Of a DNA stretch of 64,000 bases, positions 38,051 through 49,659 are shown one piece after another. This DNA comes from Sipunculus nudus (lineage: Eukaryota; Annelida; Sipuncula; Golfingiida; Sipunculidae), in contig CM049321.1 of the NCBI GenBank assembly GCA_026874595.1, positions 17,002,479-17,066,478 on the forward strand. The letters run 5' to 3'. How positions within the stretch are numbered: the first letter of the stretch is position 1; the number at the start of each line of letters is the position of its first letter. Position numbers and translations under genes: made by a program. A model generated the notes under the pieces. It did no database searches. It was not told the DNA's origin and saw only the letters and a list, made by a program, of their open reading frames with translations.

Positions 38051-38383
38051 TCAATAATGCACATTTACGACCAGTGCTGAAAACGCGACAGACAAATTAT
38101 GGAAACAGTCATCCTGATTGAAGTGACAGTAAGAAACAGTTACAGCTAGTGTTGATGCTTTACCGACGTTTACGTGAAATGTCCCAGTCCAGTATTTTAT
38201 ATTAGCTCTTCCTCCGTTTATTGCAGTCGAGGGATTGGCCGGGAGTTTGTAGTATTTATTGAGCCCGGAAAAGTAAAATCGTTTGGTAAGGGATACCGAG
38301 ACGTGTCTATCAATCTTGTATGAGTATGAAGCAGAATGTATTACAACGGCTGATACAAACAAAATCATATATAAATATGCCAT
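38051..38383 (-). CDS. Hypothetical secreted protein, 110 residues
   Basis: An uninterrupted minus-strand ORF begins at an ATG at 38381-38383. Residues 1-20 form a plausible signal peptide: a hydrophobic core (LYMILFVSAVVIHSA) followed by a small-residue cleavage region. The mature part (about 90 residues) is polar, rich in Asn, Ser, Tyr and Val, with two cysteines close together (SYCHFNQDDC). That looks like a small beta-rich secreted protein, but I recognise no family. There are no membrane segments after the signal. A chance ORF of this length is not rare in 64 kb of such DNA; the signal-peptide-like start is the main argument for it. It lies head-to-head with the ORF at 38513 (129 bases apart). 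Introns cannot be excluded. Confidence 0.3.
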   Translation of the reverse strand: MAYLYMILFVSAVVIHSASYSYKIDRHVSVSLTKRFYFSGLNKYYKLPANPSTAINGGRANIKYWTGTFHVNVGKASTLAVTVSYCHFNQDDCFHNLSVAFSALVVNVHY

Positions 38384-38512
38384 ACCAAGTCCATATTATA
38401 CCAAGCCAAAGCTAAAGAAAGTTTTACGCTCGCCGAGCAGCTACAGGTTGCTGTGGTCAAGACCTCAGCCCTGTGTGCTCCTTAAGCACGTTCTCGTGAG
38501 AAAACAGACGCA

Positions 38513-38854
38513 ATGCCACACGAAGCCAAGCAAGAGCCGCGAGAGGCCGCCACCGTACATCCCGAGCCGGTGACTTTTGGAAAGCTACATCGCCCACAGC
38601 CGCAAAGGCAGAAGCAACCCGCATTCCCTCCACCGATCCCAGCAGCGGAGATCCAGCCATGCCATTCGAAAGCCGAACTCGATCTTGTGAACAACACTGT
38701 TTCGAGACCCATCGCCATTGTATTTGCAGTTTGGGCCATTTGGACAGTGTTAACCGGGTTACCCAGTTATGCAAGTTTTAGCAAGTTTTTTTTCGCCATC
38801 AGCACCATATTATACCGATTTAAACTAAAACCTCTTGTGTTTTTATCGAGGTGA
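38513..38854 (+). CDS. Hypothetical 113-residue ORF with a hydrophobic C-terminal half
   Basis: A plus-strand ORF lies in a locally GC- and CpG-richer block (about 38420-38720). Residues 1-55 are Pro/Gln/Glu-rich and hydrophilic (HEAKQEPREAATVHPEP). Residues about 66-83 are hydrophobic (PIAIVFAVWAIWTVLTGL) and could be one membrane span, with a further hydrophobic stretch after it. No family is recognised. Two competing minus-strand ORFs (105 and 85 codons) cover the same block, so the GC-rich composition itself may be the cause of open frames. Divergent pairing with the ORF at 38051-38383 could mean a shared promoter at 38384-38512, but no TATA box was convincing. Confidence 0.22.
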   Translation: MPHEAKQEPREAATVHPEPVTFGKLHRPQPQRQKQPAFPPPIPAAEIQPCHSKAELDLVNNTVSRPIAIVFAVWAIWTVLTGLPSYASFSKFFFAISTILYRFKLKPLVFLSR

Positions 38855-38937
38855 TATGAACTGGTTAGAGACACGATATTTTAATATAAGTGTGAGTAAT
38901 TCATGTAAAAGTAAATCTTCAATACCAAAATTTATTA

Positions 38938-39365
38938 TTATTTCAACACGGTCAGCTGATACTTGCTTCCTATTATAGGGAATTCAGTCTTGTTATCATT
39001 AAGCTTTAGGAAGTTACTTGACATCCATGACTTGGCATCACCCAAACATTCTTCAATCATGTTTTTTCCTAGCTTCAAATGAGGCTTTTCCAGTGGTAGA
39101 AGGTTTGAACGTACGGCGAAACTTGGTGTCATCGGCGGCGTATAGATGATAGTTAATGCCATGTCTTCTGATGGTAAAAAAAAATTGGACTCAGAACAGA
39201 CCTCTGCGGTACTCTATATTTAAGCGGTACACTATCTGAAGTCTCACACCCAACAAGGACGGACAGTTACATCATACCTTAGTTTCAGTCTGTTTAATAG
39301 TAACTCGTGATCAACTTTCGAAGGCAGCCGAAAAATCTTATATAACAAGAAGTACGATATCCTAA
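38938..39365 (-). pseudogene. Decayed LINE reverse transcriptase (CR1/L2-like) fragment
   Basis: Reading the minus strand in pieces gives the central reverse transcriptase motifs in order: DFSAAFE-VDHELLLNRLKLR (39345-39270), SDSVPLKYRVPQRSVLSPI (about 39243-39185, the PQG-SVLGP block), NYHLYAADDTKF (about 39150, the YADD catalytic box with an extra Ala) and DAKSWMSSNFLKLNDNKTEF (about 39060-38980). At least two frameshifts and several stops separate them. The order and spacing match the palm domain of CR1/L2-type non-LTR retrotransposons. The thumb and downstream parts are missing, so it is truncated at both ends. It encodes nothing functional. Confidence 0.85.
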
Positions 39366-39484
39366 GTAGTATCGCGACTTATCGGTTCACGATCCATAAA
39401 AAAAGCAAAAGTAAAAAAAAAAAAAAATGCAAAGTCCATAAAAAAAGGACTCATATAATGCTGAGTGAGATACTGGGTCTGCTT

Positions 39485-39661
39485 CCCCCCCCCCCCCCCC
39501 AAACCGTTTCACCCACTTTAACCTTTTTAAATGTGTTCAAACCATTGTTTCAGGACCCGAGAACCTCTTTCAGGAAATGTAATGTCGGTCGTCCTGGGTT
39601 AGACGCCCAACCATCACAAGCTCTCCCCCCTCCCTTTACAAGAATCCTGGATCCGCGCATA
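39485..39661. mobile_element. MITE relic, GGATCC-type right end, with poly-C
   Basis: The right end AATCCTGGATCCGCGC matches the end of the 14353-14553 element. A run of 16 C lies at 39485-39500. The left end is not identifiable. Confidence 0.4.
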
Positions 39662-40724
39662 ATCACGCAATATATTGAATGAAATTATTTTACGTTTTTA
39701 CCGCGGAACTCTTTTATTCTTAACTGATAATTAAGTAATTAATTTAGGTAATTGTTGCTTTTGTTTATGCCTTGTCTTGATCCTTCAAACAATCAATACA
39801 CAAGAAAATGGATTAAACCTAGATTTCTACAAATGTACCAATATAAGAACTGAATCCCATTTTTATCCTTCTTGAGAGCTGACAAAATTCTCGACCGTTA
39901 AATTAAGAAAAAAGACTTCTAGTCCACATGTTTGATGGGCCTGTGTTCATAGAAAATATTTTCATTCCTAGGATATGTTTTCATTCCCAGTTATTCCTAG
40001 TAAGGAGACTCCTTCTGGCAATATTATTTACATTTGACGTCTTGCGGATGAATACCTTGTGGATCTTATTAAATACCAGGGTTCAACGAAAGCCGTGATA
40101 TTTATTGGGGCGACACTTAATGAACTTTTGTACCAGGGTACAGACGCGAGTAAATGTCGAAAGGGGTCTTATTAATATAACAGGGTTCTGAAATATACGT
40201 TCCGATTTCAACTCTGAAAAATGAAATAACACTTGTTTTGCTCATATATGTTTTTGATCTATACATTTTGTGCTCTCTGTCTGTTTTCTGCGAGTGTGAA
40301 TCTTTATTAAGTCTGTATATTCGTCATGGTGAATATTTAAAATAAAATATTTTAAATTTGATAATTTAGTGAGGAACACATACGTTGGTGCTCAAACATG
40401 GTTTGTTGCACATCGTATGGAAGTACGTTGGTGAGCATCACTCATACATGGTTGAGGTTGTCCGGGTGTAATTCATGTTTTGGCGTCACAATATTTCGTG
40501 GTTTAAACATTGAAAGGTCCCTAACAACAGCGTCAAAGGTGTTTGTTAATTCCCACCTGACGTCCCCGCGGAAAAGAAACCGCGGATGGGGAAAGGTTTA
40601 GAAATTGCGTCAGTCGCCCGTTTGCCTCCGAACACTAAACATCGAAGAAGGCCAGGTACCGTATTTTGTTCAGCTTTTGCAACTGGAATTGGTTATATCG
40701 TTATGGATTACGCAAATTTAAAGC

Positions 40725-40728
<4 letters not shown>
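39662..40728. other. Gene-free stretch
   Basis: AT-rich, no recognisable feature apart from a 67-codon ORF at 40398 without support. Confidence 0.45.

Positions 40729-40791
<63 letters not shown>
40729..40791. repeat. (TA)n microsatellite
   Basis: Perfect TA array of about 31 units; it creates two overlapping Tyr-Ile ORFs (111 and 60 codons) that I reject. Confidence 0.95.
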
Positions 40792-40793
<2 letters not shown>

Positions 40794-41779
40794 ATTTATT
40801 GGTAAATTTGTGGCAAACGGGCGGCTCATTTGTATATATTACTTGTAATAATTTTGTGTTTAAACCCATCCACCTAGATTCCCTTTTCTCTACACTTTGT
40901 TACGCTACGGGCGATGGCTGATTGGGTGTAATATTGGTGTAATAACTGAGGATGGTGTAACTATTGAGGAACATGCTTAAATTTATTATATGAGGAATAT
41001 GTATAGCTTATGTTCTTCGGCTTCTGTAAAATTAATATACACGTACACACTTGCACACACATGTCGCCAAACATAGATTAAAACGTTTCCGTGAATTTTT
41101 GTCTGATGTTTTTGCTTAATTTTATGACATCATCAAAAGATACCAGTCTCCATGCTCGCTGTTTAGGGCCAAAGTATCGACAAATTGCCTTGCATCAAAT
41201 AAGCTTTAAAATCTATATTAAAAAGATCGAGATATGTACCTATGATATGTACAAAGATGGAAATCTCAGAGTTTCATCTATTATATCATTTATATAGTAG
41301 CTGCATCCGTGGCAAATCCACGGCTCAATCTGTTGCATATTTTTGTAATGAGCTGATAGGAACTAAACGATGCACATGTTAATCCCAAGGTTTTTGCAGG
41401 AACCTTTTTCATGTGTTTCACTTATTTGATATGAAGATTACTTCTGCTAGAATTATCCAGAATACCCTCCCCCAAAATATCAACATTGAAAGAAAAATTA
41501 TTCTATTCCAGAATCACACAAAAATAAATTTTGGAAAGAGACGTGAGGCATATACAGGTTGTACGAATTTTTAAGTGAGAAGTTTTTTTTCCCCGATAAA
41601 CAACATAGGTCTGACATCTTCATTGCTTGGGAAATATCGTAGATATAACGATTATATAAAGAAGAATTCTATCAAGATGCTTTGTATTAGTCGAAGCTCA
41701 GGCGACATCGTGAATCACGATGTTTATTCAGTGTAGTCAGTTGAGGGTATAGTCTAAGGCATATTAACAGACACATGCG
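40792..41779. other. Gene-free stretch
   Basis: Nothing recognisable beyond short chance ORFs. Confidence 0.45.
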
Positions 41780-42241
41780 TTATGTGTATACACATACATG
41801 TGTCGTTGAAGTCTCTTGTCTATCAATGTGAAAAAGATAGGCCAAGAAAAATATTATTCCAACAGTATTAAATTTTTTGTTTAAGTACTGTAAATTGTCA
41901 TGGTATAAACAGGTCTGATGCAAAATTGACAACTCTCGCAGATAAAAAGAAAGCAGGTTGATATATAACGATGAAAGCATGTAATATACAGATTTTGCTG
42001 AAAATTTGTAGAGGGGTAGAATAAAACTGCATCTGTAATCCATTACATTTTCGGAGGTAATCGGAATCACCATTATATTTTTTTCATAAGTGCCATAATC
42101 ACAATTCCACAAAGGAATAATTATAAAGGGCTTTTCCTTTGTCCCCGAGTAGAAACTGCCCATTCGTATGCAGTTGTTCTGCCACTCGCCTGGTGAACCC
42201 GTGTTTCTGAACCATGGCAATGTTTTACATGAAACGTGCAC
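41780..42241 (-). CDS. Hypothetical 153-codon ORF of doubtful coding status
   Basis: This is the longest ORF outside the LINE, ATG at 42239-42241, on the minus strand. The first about 60 residues contain Cys, Trp and Gly (CKTLPWFRNTGSPGEWQNNC); the remainder is hydrophobic and Tyr/Leu/Ile-rich as expected from translated AT-rich DNA. No signal peptide is evident and I recognise no family. Its 5' part lies in one member of a tandem duplication of about 760 bp; the corresponding part of the other member (about 42700-42960) has frameshifts and stops, which argues against conserved coding function. The length is still somewhat above what chance usually gives here. Confidence 0.18.
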   Translation of the reverse strand: MHVSCKTLPWFRNTGSPGEWQNNCIRMGSFYSGTKEKPFIIIPLWNCDYGTYEKNIMVIPITSENVMDYRCSFILPLYKFSAKSVYYMLSSLYINLLSFYLRELSILHQTCLYHDNLQYLNKKFNTVGIIFFLAYLFHIDRQETSTTHVCVYT

Positions 42242-42660
42242 GTATGAACGTACGACTGATTAGTAGATTCTGGCAGGGGTTCCAAAGTCCCAAAAAGATT
42301 GAGGACCCTAAGAAGTGTGTGCAAACCCCTGGCCCCCAGAGCTTCCTTTTGAAAAAAAAATCAAACATCCTATAAATCTGTCAAACTCTTAAAAGCATGC
42401 TAATCATGGAAAGATACTTCGGAATGTATAAAAGTCAACATACCTGTAAACCTATAAAACGGTGATCGTGTAAAGGGTCTCAGCTCTTTGTGTCCACTCA
42501 ACGGAAAAGTACTCCCTATTAAAAGATTCATGTGGACATGTGTTCCACGCTTGAATCTAAGATCTTTACTTCCTTTTGAGTAAAATTCCTTAACAGGCGA
42601 TACAATGGAAACGAGGTTCAGCGGATTAGAGGTGGCCTCCTGAAAAAGCGTGACAGGCAA
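41960..42660. repeat. First member of a ~760-bp tandem duplication
   Basis: It aligns by eye with 42690-43380. Shared landmarks are ATCATGGAAAG (42403 and 43164), GTTCTGCCACTCGC (about 42176 and 42830), TTTGTCCCCG, AATGTATAAAA-TCAACATACCTGTAA and CTTTACTTCCTTTTGAG. The offset is about 650-760 bp with indels. Confidence 0.65.
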
Positions 42661-42689
42661 AATATGTTTTGCTGAACATTTGTAGAAGG

Positions 42690-43380
42690 TTAGGGAAAAG
42701 ACTTATCAATAGTCCATTTCATTTGCGAGGTAATAAGAATTACTACAATATATATATATTTTCTTATAAACCATTATGACAATGGACCATATCTTTGTCC
42801 CCGTGTGGAACCCACCCACTCGTATATATTTGTTCTGCCACTCGCAAGGTAAACTCGTGTTAATAAAGCATGACAGTGTTCACACATGAAACGCATACAC
42901 GTGAACACATGACTGATATTAAAGGAGATTCTGGTGGAGGTCTGTACACCCTGACTACAGATTCTAGTTTGTTATCATATGAAATATGATCTGCTGATAT
43001 TTTTTCATGTTTCACTGTCCCTACAGACAACAGATCTTGACAAATAAAAGTGACGCCCCCCTCCGACCCAACCCAACTCGAATGATAATTAAGTTGTTGG
43101 GCTTCTTTTTGAAACTAAAAATTAACAAAACACATGACTTGACCTAATTTCGAAACCATGGTTATCATGGAAAGGTATTTTTGAATGTATAAAAATCAAC
43201 ATACCTGTAACCCATAAAAAAATGTCAAACGGTGGTCAAATCACTGGACTCAGTGCCCCGTGCTAACCAAACTGAAAAGTCCTCGCATTGAAAGCTGAGT
43301 CATGTGGTCTTTTGATTACAACCTTTACTTCCTTTTGAGAGAGAAAATTCCTTGTGATGGGGGTAGCACCAATGCACCCG
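42690..43380. repeat. Second member of the ~760-bp tandem duplication
   Basis: Partner of 41960-42660, diverged and with several indels. It ends at the point where the much larger duplication (copy A) begins. Confidence 0.65.
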
Positions 43381-43627
43381 TAAACGAGTTTGCCAGGAGT
43401 GCTTAACATTGAGAAGAAAACGGGCCAAACCGCAAAATCCGGGTCTGTTTTTGTATTAATCTAATAAAAGTTTGCTTCCAATTGTTATTGAAATTGAGAG
43501 GGCAAGCGCCCTTTGTGCCACCTCTACAGTAATGATAGTAATATCTGATTGATTGATCTTTACATCTCCTGTGGCGAACAAGGAGCTGTATGCCAAGGTT
43601 ATATCAGCACATTTTCTAACGATACGT

Positions 43628-43735
43628 CAAGGGCGGATCCAGGATTTGATAAAAGGGGAGGGCCCAACTCAGGAAGGCAAGAGGGCGGGGGGCGAAGGGG
43701 GGAGTCAGCAACAATGCCCTCGTTTTCTCGATCAC
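43628..43735. mobile_element. MITE end, GGATCC type, inside copy A
   Basis: CAAGGGCGGATCCAGGATTT at 43628-43647 matches the terminal sequence of the 14353 element. The following G-rich sequence suggests a truncated copy. The counterpart in copy B begins near 54697 and is longer. Confidence 0.45.
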
Positions 43736-45471
43736 GGTATAAAACGTACAAAACACGATGATATATGTGTAAGGTTAATACTAGTTTATATTCTTAGACA
43801 ATTTTCGGTCTTGTTCACAGCGTGTTATTCGAACTTCTCAATCGTTTGTTTGTTAAGCAGAGTCATTCTGTTCTAACAACCAATTAACCAATCAAAGTAC
43901 AGCGAATCTTATTTCTGAACAATTATTTTTCACACACCTTGTCATATGTTAATGGCGAGATGTTAAAAAAATTCTAGTGGTAATATTTTAAAGACTAGAT
44001 AGATAAGGTTTACTTAATTCAGGTTATATATAACACAAACAATTTTTGTGCAGTTGTCTTCTTCACATTAAACGACAGAATGACATCGATGAAACATTGA
44101 TATACATTACATTGACCAGAAACATTCAAATATAAAAGACAAAATGTTATAGGTATTTCAAAACGTTAAAGCCTGGTTAATAAAATCAGTTATCTATGGC
44201 GACTGGTTTGACATGTGATGACCAGATGCAAGAAAACGGACGGCGAGATATTAACGCCATCATGCAGTGGGTGTGATATATCTCAGAGTATTATACTTGC
44301 TTTCTTACATACATTCTTGTTGTACGAATCAATAAAAATTAACCAACCTGTTTAATTTCATCGAAGCGAGTCCTTCATACCAAACTTTCATCGTCAACAC
44401 TCTCTGCTACCGATGAATGACCAAGCGAGAAGATACGGATGCCCACTCATCCCCCCGATAAAGACACCCAATCGTATTCTCCCGAACCCTCCCCTCCTCG
44501 CAACCATTGACAGAATGGACAAAATCACCTTCTCAGAATATCAACCTATGCTTGAATCTTCCAGATATTAAGAAACATATAGATTTCATTATACGAAAAT
44601 CATTGTTACTAAATTTTCAGCAGCATATTACTCCTAATTTTCATTAGATTAAACATTTTAAAACACGGGCTAACATTTCTGCCAGTTAACAGTTGACTAG
44701 GCAACTTCCGATATGCAAATTCAATGAGGCATTTGACAAATATAATATCCTAAGATATCTTAATGTGAGATGCATAATTAAAATATTACAGAGAAAAATT
44801 TGAAATTATAAATTGTTTGAGGAATTTATGTAAAAAAATATATATTATAACTCTCAAAAGAAAGTGTCCTTGTCATCCCTGAAGCACGGCACGTGCAGCC
44901 TTATACACGTGATGCCAACAGGAAAATACCAGTAAGCAGAGAATATATCGTTAAATGGACTTTACAATCATATTTACAACTGTCTTTCACAGTATGTCAG
45001 CTCCTGAATGCAGAATCTACGTCAGTGTTAAGAATATGTGAGTCATGTTAACATGAGCTTTTAGTTTTTATGATGCAAGCATGCGAGAAAAGATTTAATA
45101 AGGTTCAAAATTTGCCATGATGCGCAGGTCCGTTAACACTTTCATAAAGATGACGCGTATCCAATTGTGCTTTAAATGGATGTTTTAATTGTTTATACTT
45201 TTAATGACACTTATTTGATAACGTTTACGGTGTATGTCAGTAAATACAATATGGGTTTTTTTTCGTGAATATCAACACGAGGATGAACAACTCATATTTG
45301 TTTTTATTTCTAGATGTCCTACGTGTTGGAACATATCTATATTATAATTGACTGTGGTCGCACTAGACTTTCGTAACAAAAGTTCTTTGTCCACGCATCG
45401 GGAATGCACGTTTTTGGTCTTGAACCGATTGAAATGAAGCAAACTGCGCTCTAAAGAGGATCGACCTTTTT

Positions 45472-45867
45472 ATTGTCACCCGCTTCCACAGAATGGGAGA
45501 CACTGATTTCAGTTTGGCTGTCTGTCTGTCCGTCTGTCTGTCTGCCTGCCTGTCCGTCCGTCAGGTTTTCGTTTCCGTGCGATAACTTTCCTAAATATTA
45601 TCCCATTTCATTCAAATTTGAATCAGTGATTGCTCTCATGCATACCTTGGTTGGAATTGGTTTTGGAGTGACCGTCTGAAACTTTATTATCACCAGCTAC
45701 AAAAATAAAAACAATACATTCCCCTTTTGTTCCCAATTCACAAAAAAACATTATGATATGCGGAGACATCTTCAGGGGGAAATAAAAACTTAAACGTATT
45801 GACAAGGCAAGCAGGGGACAACAAGAGGCGGAAGCAGGGGACATAATTTCCACGCATTTGCTTGTTT
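45472..45867. mobile_element. Copy-A-specific insertion with (TGTC)n
   Basis: Copy B reads straight through this position (about 56372-56388), whereas copy A carries about 395 extra bases. They contain a TGTC/CGTC microsatellite (45520-45564) followed by CGTGCGATAACTTTCC. The style resembles the dispersed (GGAC)n repeat at 27.5-28.6 kb, and both have an ATTGTC-ACCC word at the outer edge. No terminal repeats were resolved. The 68- and 76-codon ORFs here are artefacts. Confidence 0.55.
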
Positions 45868-45901
45868 TCCATCAATCCGGAGCTATTTCAAATTATTTTT
45901 C

Positions 45902-46006
45902 GAGGCCCTGCACGGGGTAAGGCCTGAGGCCCTGCACGGGGTAAGGCCTTAGTCCCTCCACGGGGTAAGGCCTGAGGCCCTCCACGATGTAACGTCTGAA
46001 GCCCTG
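45902..46006. repeat. 24-bp tandem repeat, about four to five copies
   Basis: The unit is GAGGCCCTGCACGGGGTAAGGCCT with substitutions. The homologous site in copy B (about 56496-56540) has only about two degenerate units, so copy number changed after the duplication. Confidence 0.85.
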
Positions 46007-48059
46007 CATATGATAATATATCATAAAATATGTGGCAAGCAGGTTTGAAGAAACTTACCTGTACCTTGTCTATTGCTCATCAATTCACAGATAATCTTAT
46101 GCATGCTATTCATATGCCCCGTGGAACAAACCTTTTCCCTGTTACGTTGTTGTTTTATTATCTATAACAGTAAATAAGTTTAGCCAGTCTTCATTTTGTT
46201 GACTGGCCATCTGTTCGGATGAAACTAAATTGGTCCTCAATTGCAACATAATGAACGGGTTTATTTCGATAACTTCACTGTTAGCACGGAAAACATAAAC
46301 AACATTGAGTGTTTTAAAGACTTTTAATACTTTTGAATTTTTATCCTGTTGTAATTTATTAAATTTTATATAACATTGTTCATTTCTTGTTATCTGTTAC
46401 ATACAAAATATCTGTTACATTAGTTCAAATAAAACTATATTTTACTTTTTCAGATGGCTTGTCATTACATCTTTTTAAATATTTAAGAAATGTTTTAAAA
46501 GTGTTTAAAGATGTTCTGTTGACATATCTGTAGAATGTATAAGAAAGCATCTTAAAATGTTTCGTTACGTGTTGGTGATGCTATCGGGTACGTCGATGAT
46601 GCAAGTAGAGTGTCGTTGTCTCACTCGAAACTCTGGTGAAACGAATAATCGCATGCAATGTTAAAAAAATCCTCAACACCACATGACATGTGTTGGTAAA
46701 TTCAGAGTTCTGTAATAGTATTTGGTTTTTGAGAAAATCTTGGCCTCGATGCCGGCATTCCGATCAGTGTAAGACGAACCCTTTGCGAGGCATATCCATG
46801 TATATCCTTCCATGTAGTTGGACATTTGTGACACATGACAATGAATGTCATAGAATATGAACAGTGAATTGTACGTCTGTGGTGATATGATTACATAACC
46901 TCAATACTGGTTTCGATATATCACTATAATTTGCGGATGAGGGCGCGGTCAACCATGGAACGTTCCTCCGGCTTTTTCTGGTAAGATACGGGTCCAATGG
47001 CCAACAAAATCTTTCCTCAGAAAGAGCCCCACCTTGTTTGATTAGTAAACCCTAAGCTCGCAAAAAAAATTGCTTAAGTTAATAGACGTCAGATATCGGA
47101 ATACCTCACTTAAAGTGGTTTTAACAAATATTCCGTTTAAGATTTGGGGACATGAAAAAAGCGAAAGGGAGTCACTGATAGTTTTGGTGCTATGGAAATA
47201 ACGATAGAGGCTCTCACGATATGATAAGTGTCCAACGACACAATACTGGATAATATACATGAAATTACAATATAGGTTTTATTCTAATTTCATTATTGTT
47301 CACAAATGAATCACCAAGCTTCTCGTACAATTTGTTTTTAGACCAGTTTTTAAAATAATAACTATTAAAAATACAGTCAAACTTATTTTTAAACGATCAG
47401 ATTTCATACTACATGCCATACTGTTGTGGGTAGATGACACCCTTAATTTCGAATGGCCAAATATGATAGTACAGGTGTTAGTTGCTCATGTAGCAAAATC
47501 CCAAATCCGTAGGAATTGAATGACCAATTTAAGACAGCACTTGTTTTCACTTCATTTAGGTGTAAGCTGATGGAAAAAGTTAGGTAACAAATTTTCTCAA
47601 CCCCTGACCCCTCAAAAATCCAAGACGGCCGCCCACATAATAAAAAAAAAGCCTAGATAATGCTTTGATATTGTAACTTCCCCGTCAAAATGAACAATAT
47701 TGGGTCGATTTATAAGATTTTGAATGCGTACTGGTAATACCAACTGTTCCAGGAGCTGTCCAAAGGTTAGGGAAGGAATTCAAGGTCAAGGTCAAACTTA
47801 TTTACTAACCTTTGATCTTAATAATAACATTAGCCATCTTGGGTACTACGCTGATGTAATATGTAATATGGTTTTCAAACAGTCAACAATATTAATAATT
47901 GTCTTGGCAGAATAATATATCATAGGGACGATATTAAAATACATTACACTAAGATACTGTCATATGGTATTCAAATGGACCTTAAAGGTGCCCATACACG
48001 TACTTTTTGACAGAGAATTTGTGATTTCTGGCCTCACTATGTAAATATTGATGATCTCA

Positions 48060-48370
48060 AGGTAATTCTGGTTTCAGAAAGTTCTTAAATTACCTCCGTG
48101 AAGAATATATGAACTTGTTGATCAACAGCATATTTGTAAACACAGCAATGTTGAAAGGCGGGGAAAAATGTAAGCTGACATGGTATGTCGCATATATGCG
48201 GAGGCACAAAAGGTTATTTGTTGCAAAACGCTATTTGCAAAACTCTCGCCTATCCGACTTGCTGTCCGATGCCATTGTTGAATTTGTTTTATTTTGGCGG
48301 GCCCCAGAATATTATAAACACGTTGATATAAACAAAACAAGCAGCAGGTGTGCGTAATATCGACGTTTTT
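48060..48370. repeat. Segment related to 62870-63160
   Basis: Lies in the copy-A-specific block. GAACTTGTTGATCAA ... AGTAAACAC/GTAAACAC and CAATGTTGA line up with 62900-62965. Similarity fades afterwards. Confidence 0.35.
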
Positions 48371-48749
48371 TCGCCTATTTTGAATAAATTCTCCAAGGGA
48401 TTACCTTTAGTTTATAAAGGTCAGATAGGTGATTTGGCCCCTTTAAAACATGAAACTGAAGTACGTACGTGTTACATATTTTACATATTGCTGATTCTCT
48501 GCTGTTTATCGCTTAGTATTAATCGTCAACAGTATTAATGCGAAACAACCATTTTGAAATCAATTTGTGTGGTTTGTAAAAAAACAGCCTTGTTGATCCT
48601 GATACAGGACAAATTTATGGCATGTTAACTATTCCAGACGCCTGGTACACATCGAGGAGCTTTAGTAGAAACCTGTTCTAAATATCAATGGAGTTTACCT
48701 GATTCTGTGCGGAAATAGGTCAGCTATTATTGTAATTGTCACAAAATAT

Positions 48750-49012
48750 TGTTACGGAACCTAATATAAACCGATCACGTATGCGTGATGAACACAAATT
48801 TTGTAATGGAGAAAAAAAAAATCAGATTCTGTAACACTAGGCAGCGTGAAATGTCTAGGGTAATGAATTAAGAAGTCAGTGATTTTTTTTGTTAACAAAT
48901 AACTATAATTTATTCTTAAAACAACCCTAACAATACAATACACTAAATCAATACAATTATACAGTAAAAGGCGGTATAGCAACAAGTCAATACAATCACA
49001 GAGAAAATAATG
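48750..49012 (-). mobile_element. Truncated LTR related to the solo LTR at 17448
   Basis: The sequence begins TGTTACGGAAC, then follows the 17448 element closely: AAATTTTGTAATGGAGA, CAGATTCTGTAACACTAGGCAG, GTGAAATGTCTAGGG, AATTTATTCTTAAAAC, AATACACTAAATCAATACAA. After about 48958 the match breaks up, apparently through internal deletions (ACAGTA...AACAAGTC and CAGAGAA remain). It lacks the promoter end of the LTR and lies in the copy-A-specific block. It is a dead fragment. Confidence 0.8.
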
Positions 49013-49601
49013 TCAATTTGGAAAAACTCTTTTGCAAGATCATACTCTTTATTACATACCTGTTATATATGTTAGTTATAACGTTGGTAACATTGGGGGA
49101 TTAAACACATTGAAATTAAAAAAAAATATGTTGAAATCAGTTGTCAATCCATGAATCAAAGCACCTGTAATAACATGGTGGAGTAATCGCATGATAAAAG
49201 CCTCAAACGTTTTATCCCCAAAGTTTCTCTGTGAAGTTTCTGCTTGATCTCTTCGTCACCTTTCTCATTATCACAAACGTTAATTTTTTACATCCATCAA
49301 TGGGAATCCTGAACAGTCGTAATCCTTCATTAAAAACATGGCGGTAAATGTCCTTGTACGATACAACTAACGAATGTATTATGACCCGATCCAATTTTTG
49401 AGCAATTCTTTATTTTTATAACTATTCCGAACCGGTTTTTGAGTTAGATAATTCCACTCGGGAGGTCCTTGGCATGGTATCAGTTGACCGAACGGAAATT
49501 AGAGGCTTTCAGTGATCTAAGGGGAAATACTAAAGAAATAAGCAGGCATCAGGTTTAAGGGTTAATTCTTATCATTTGAAATTCATGAGTATATATAGGT
49601 A

Positions 49602-49602
<1 letters not shown>

Positions 49603-49653
<51 letters not shown>
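49603..49653. repeat. (TA)n microsatellite specific to copy A
   Basis: Perfect TA array inside a roughly 330-bp stretch (49590-49920) that copy B lacks. Confidence 0.95.

Positions 49654-49659
<6 letters not shown>

Noticed and set aside
40586-40921. 111-codon plus ORF
   Set aside because: Open only because of the (TA)n array at 40729-40791; a second frame over the same array is open too.
43549-43876. 70- and 107-codon plus ORFs
   Set aside because: They cross a MITE end and G-rich DNA in two frames; copy B does not preserve either.
45473-45853. 68- and 76-codon ORFs
   Set aside because: The plus ORF translates the TGTC microsatellite; the minus ORF overlaps the same copy-specific insertion.
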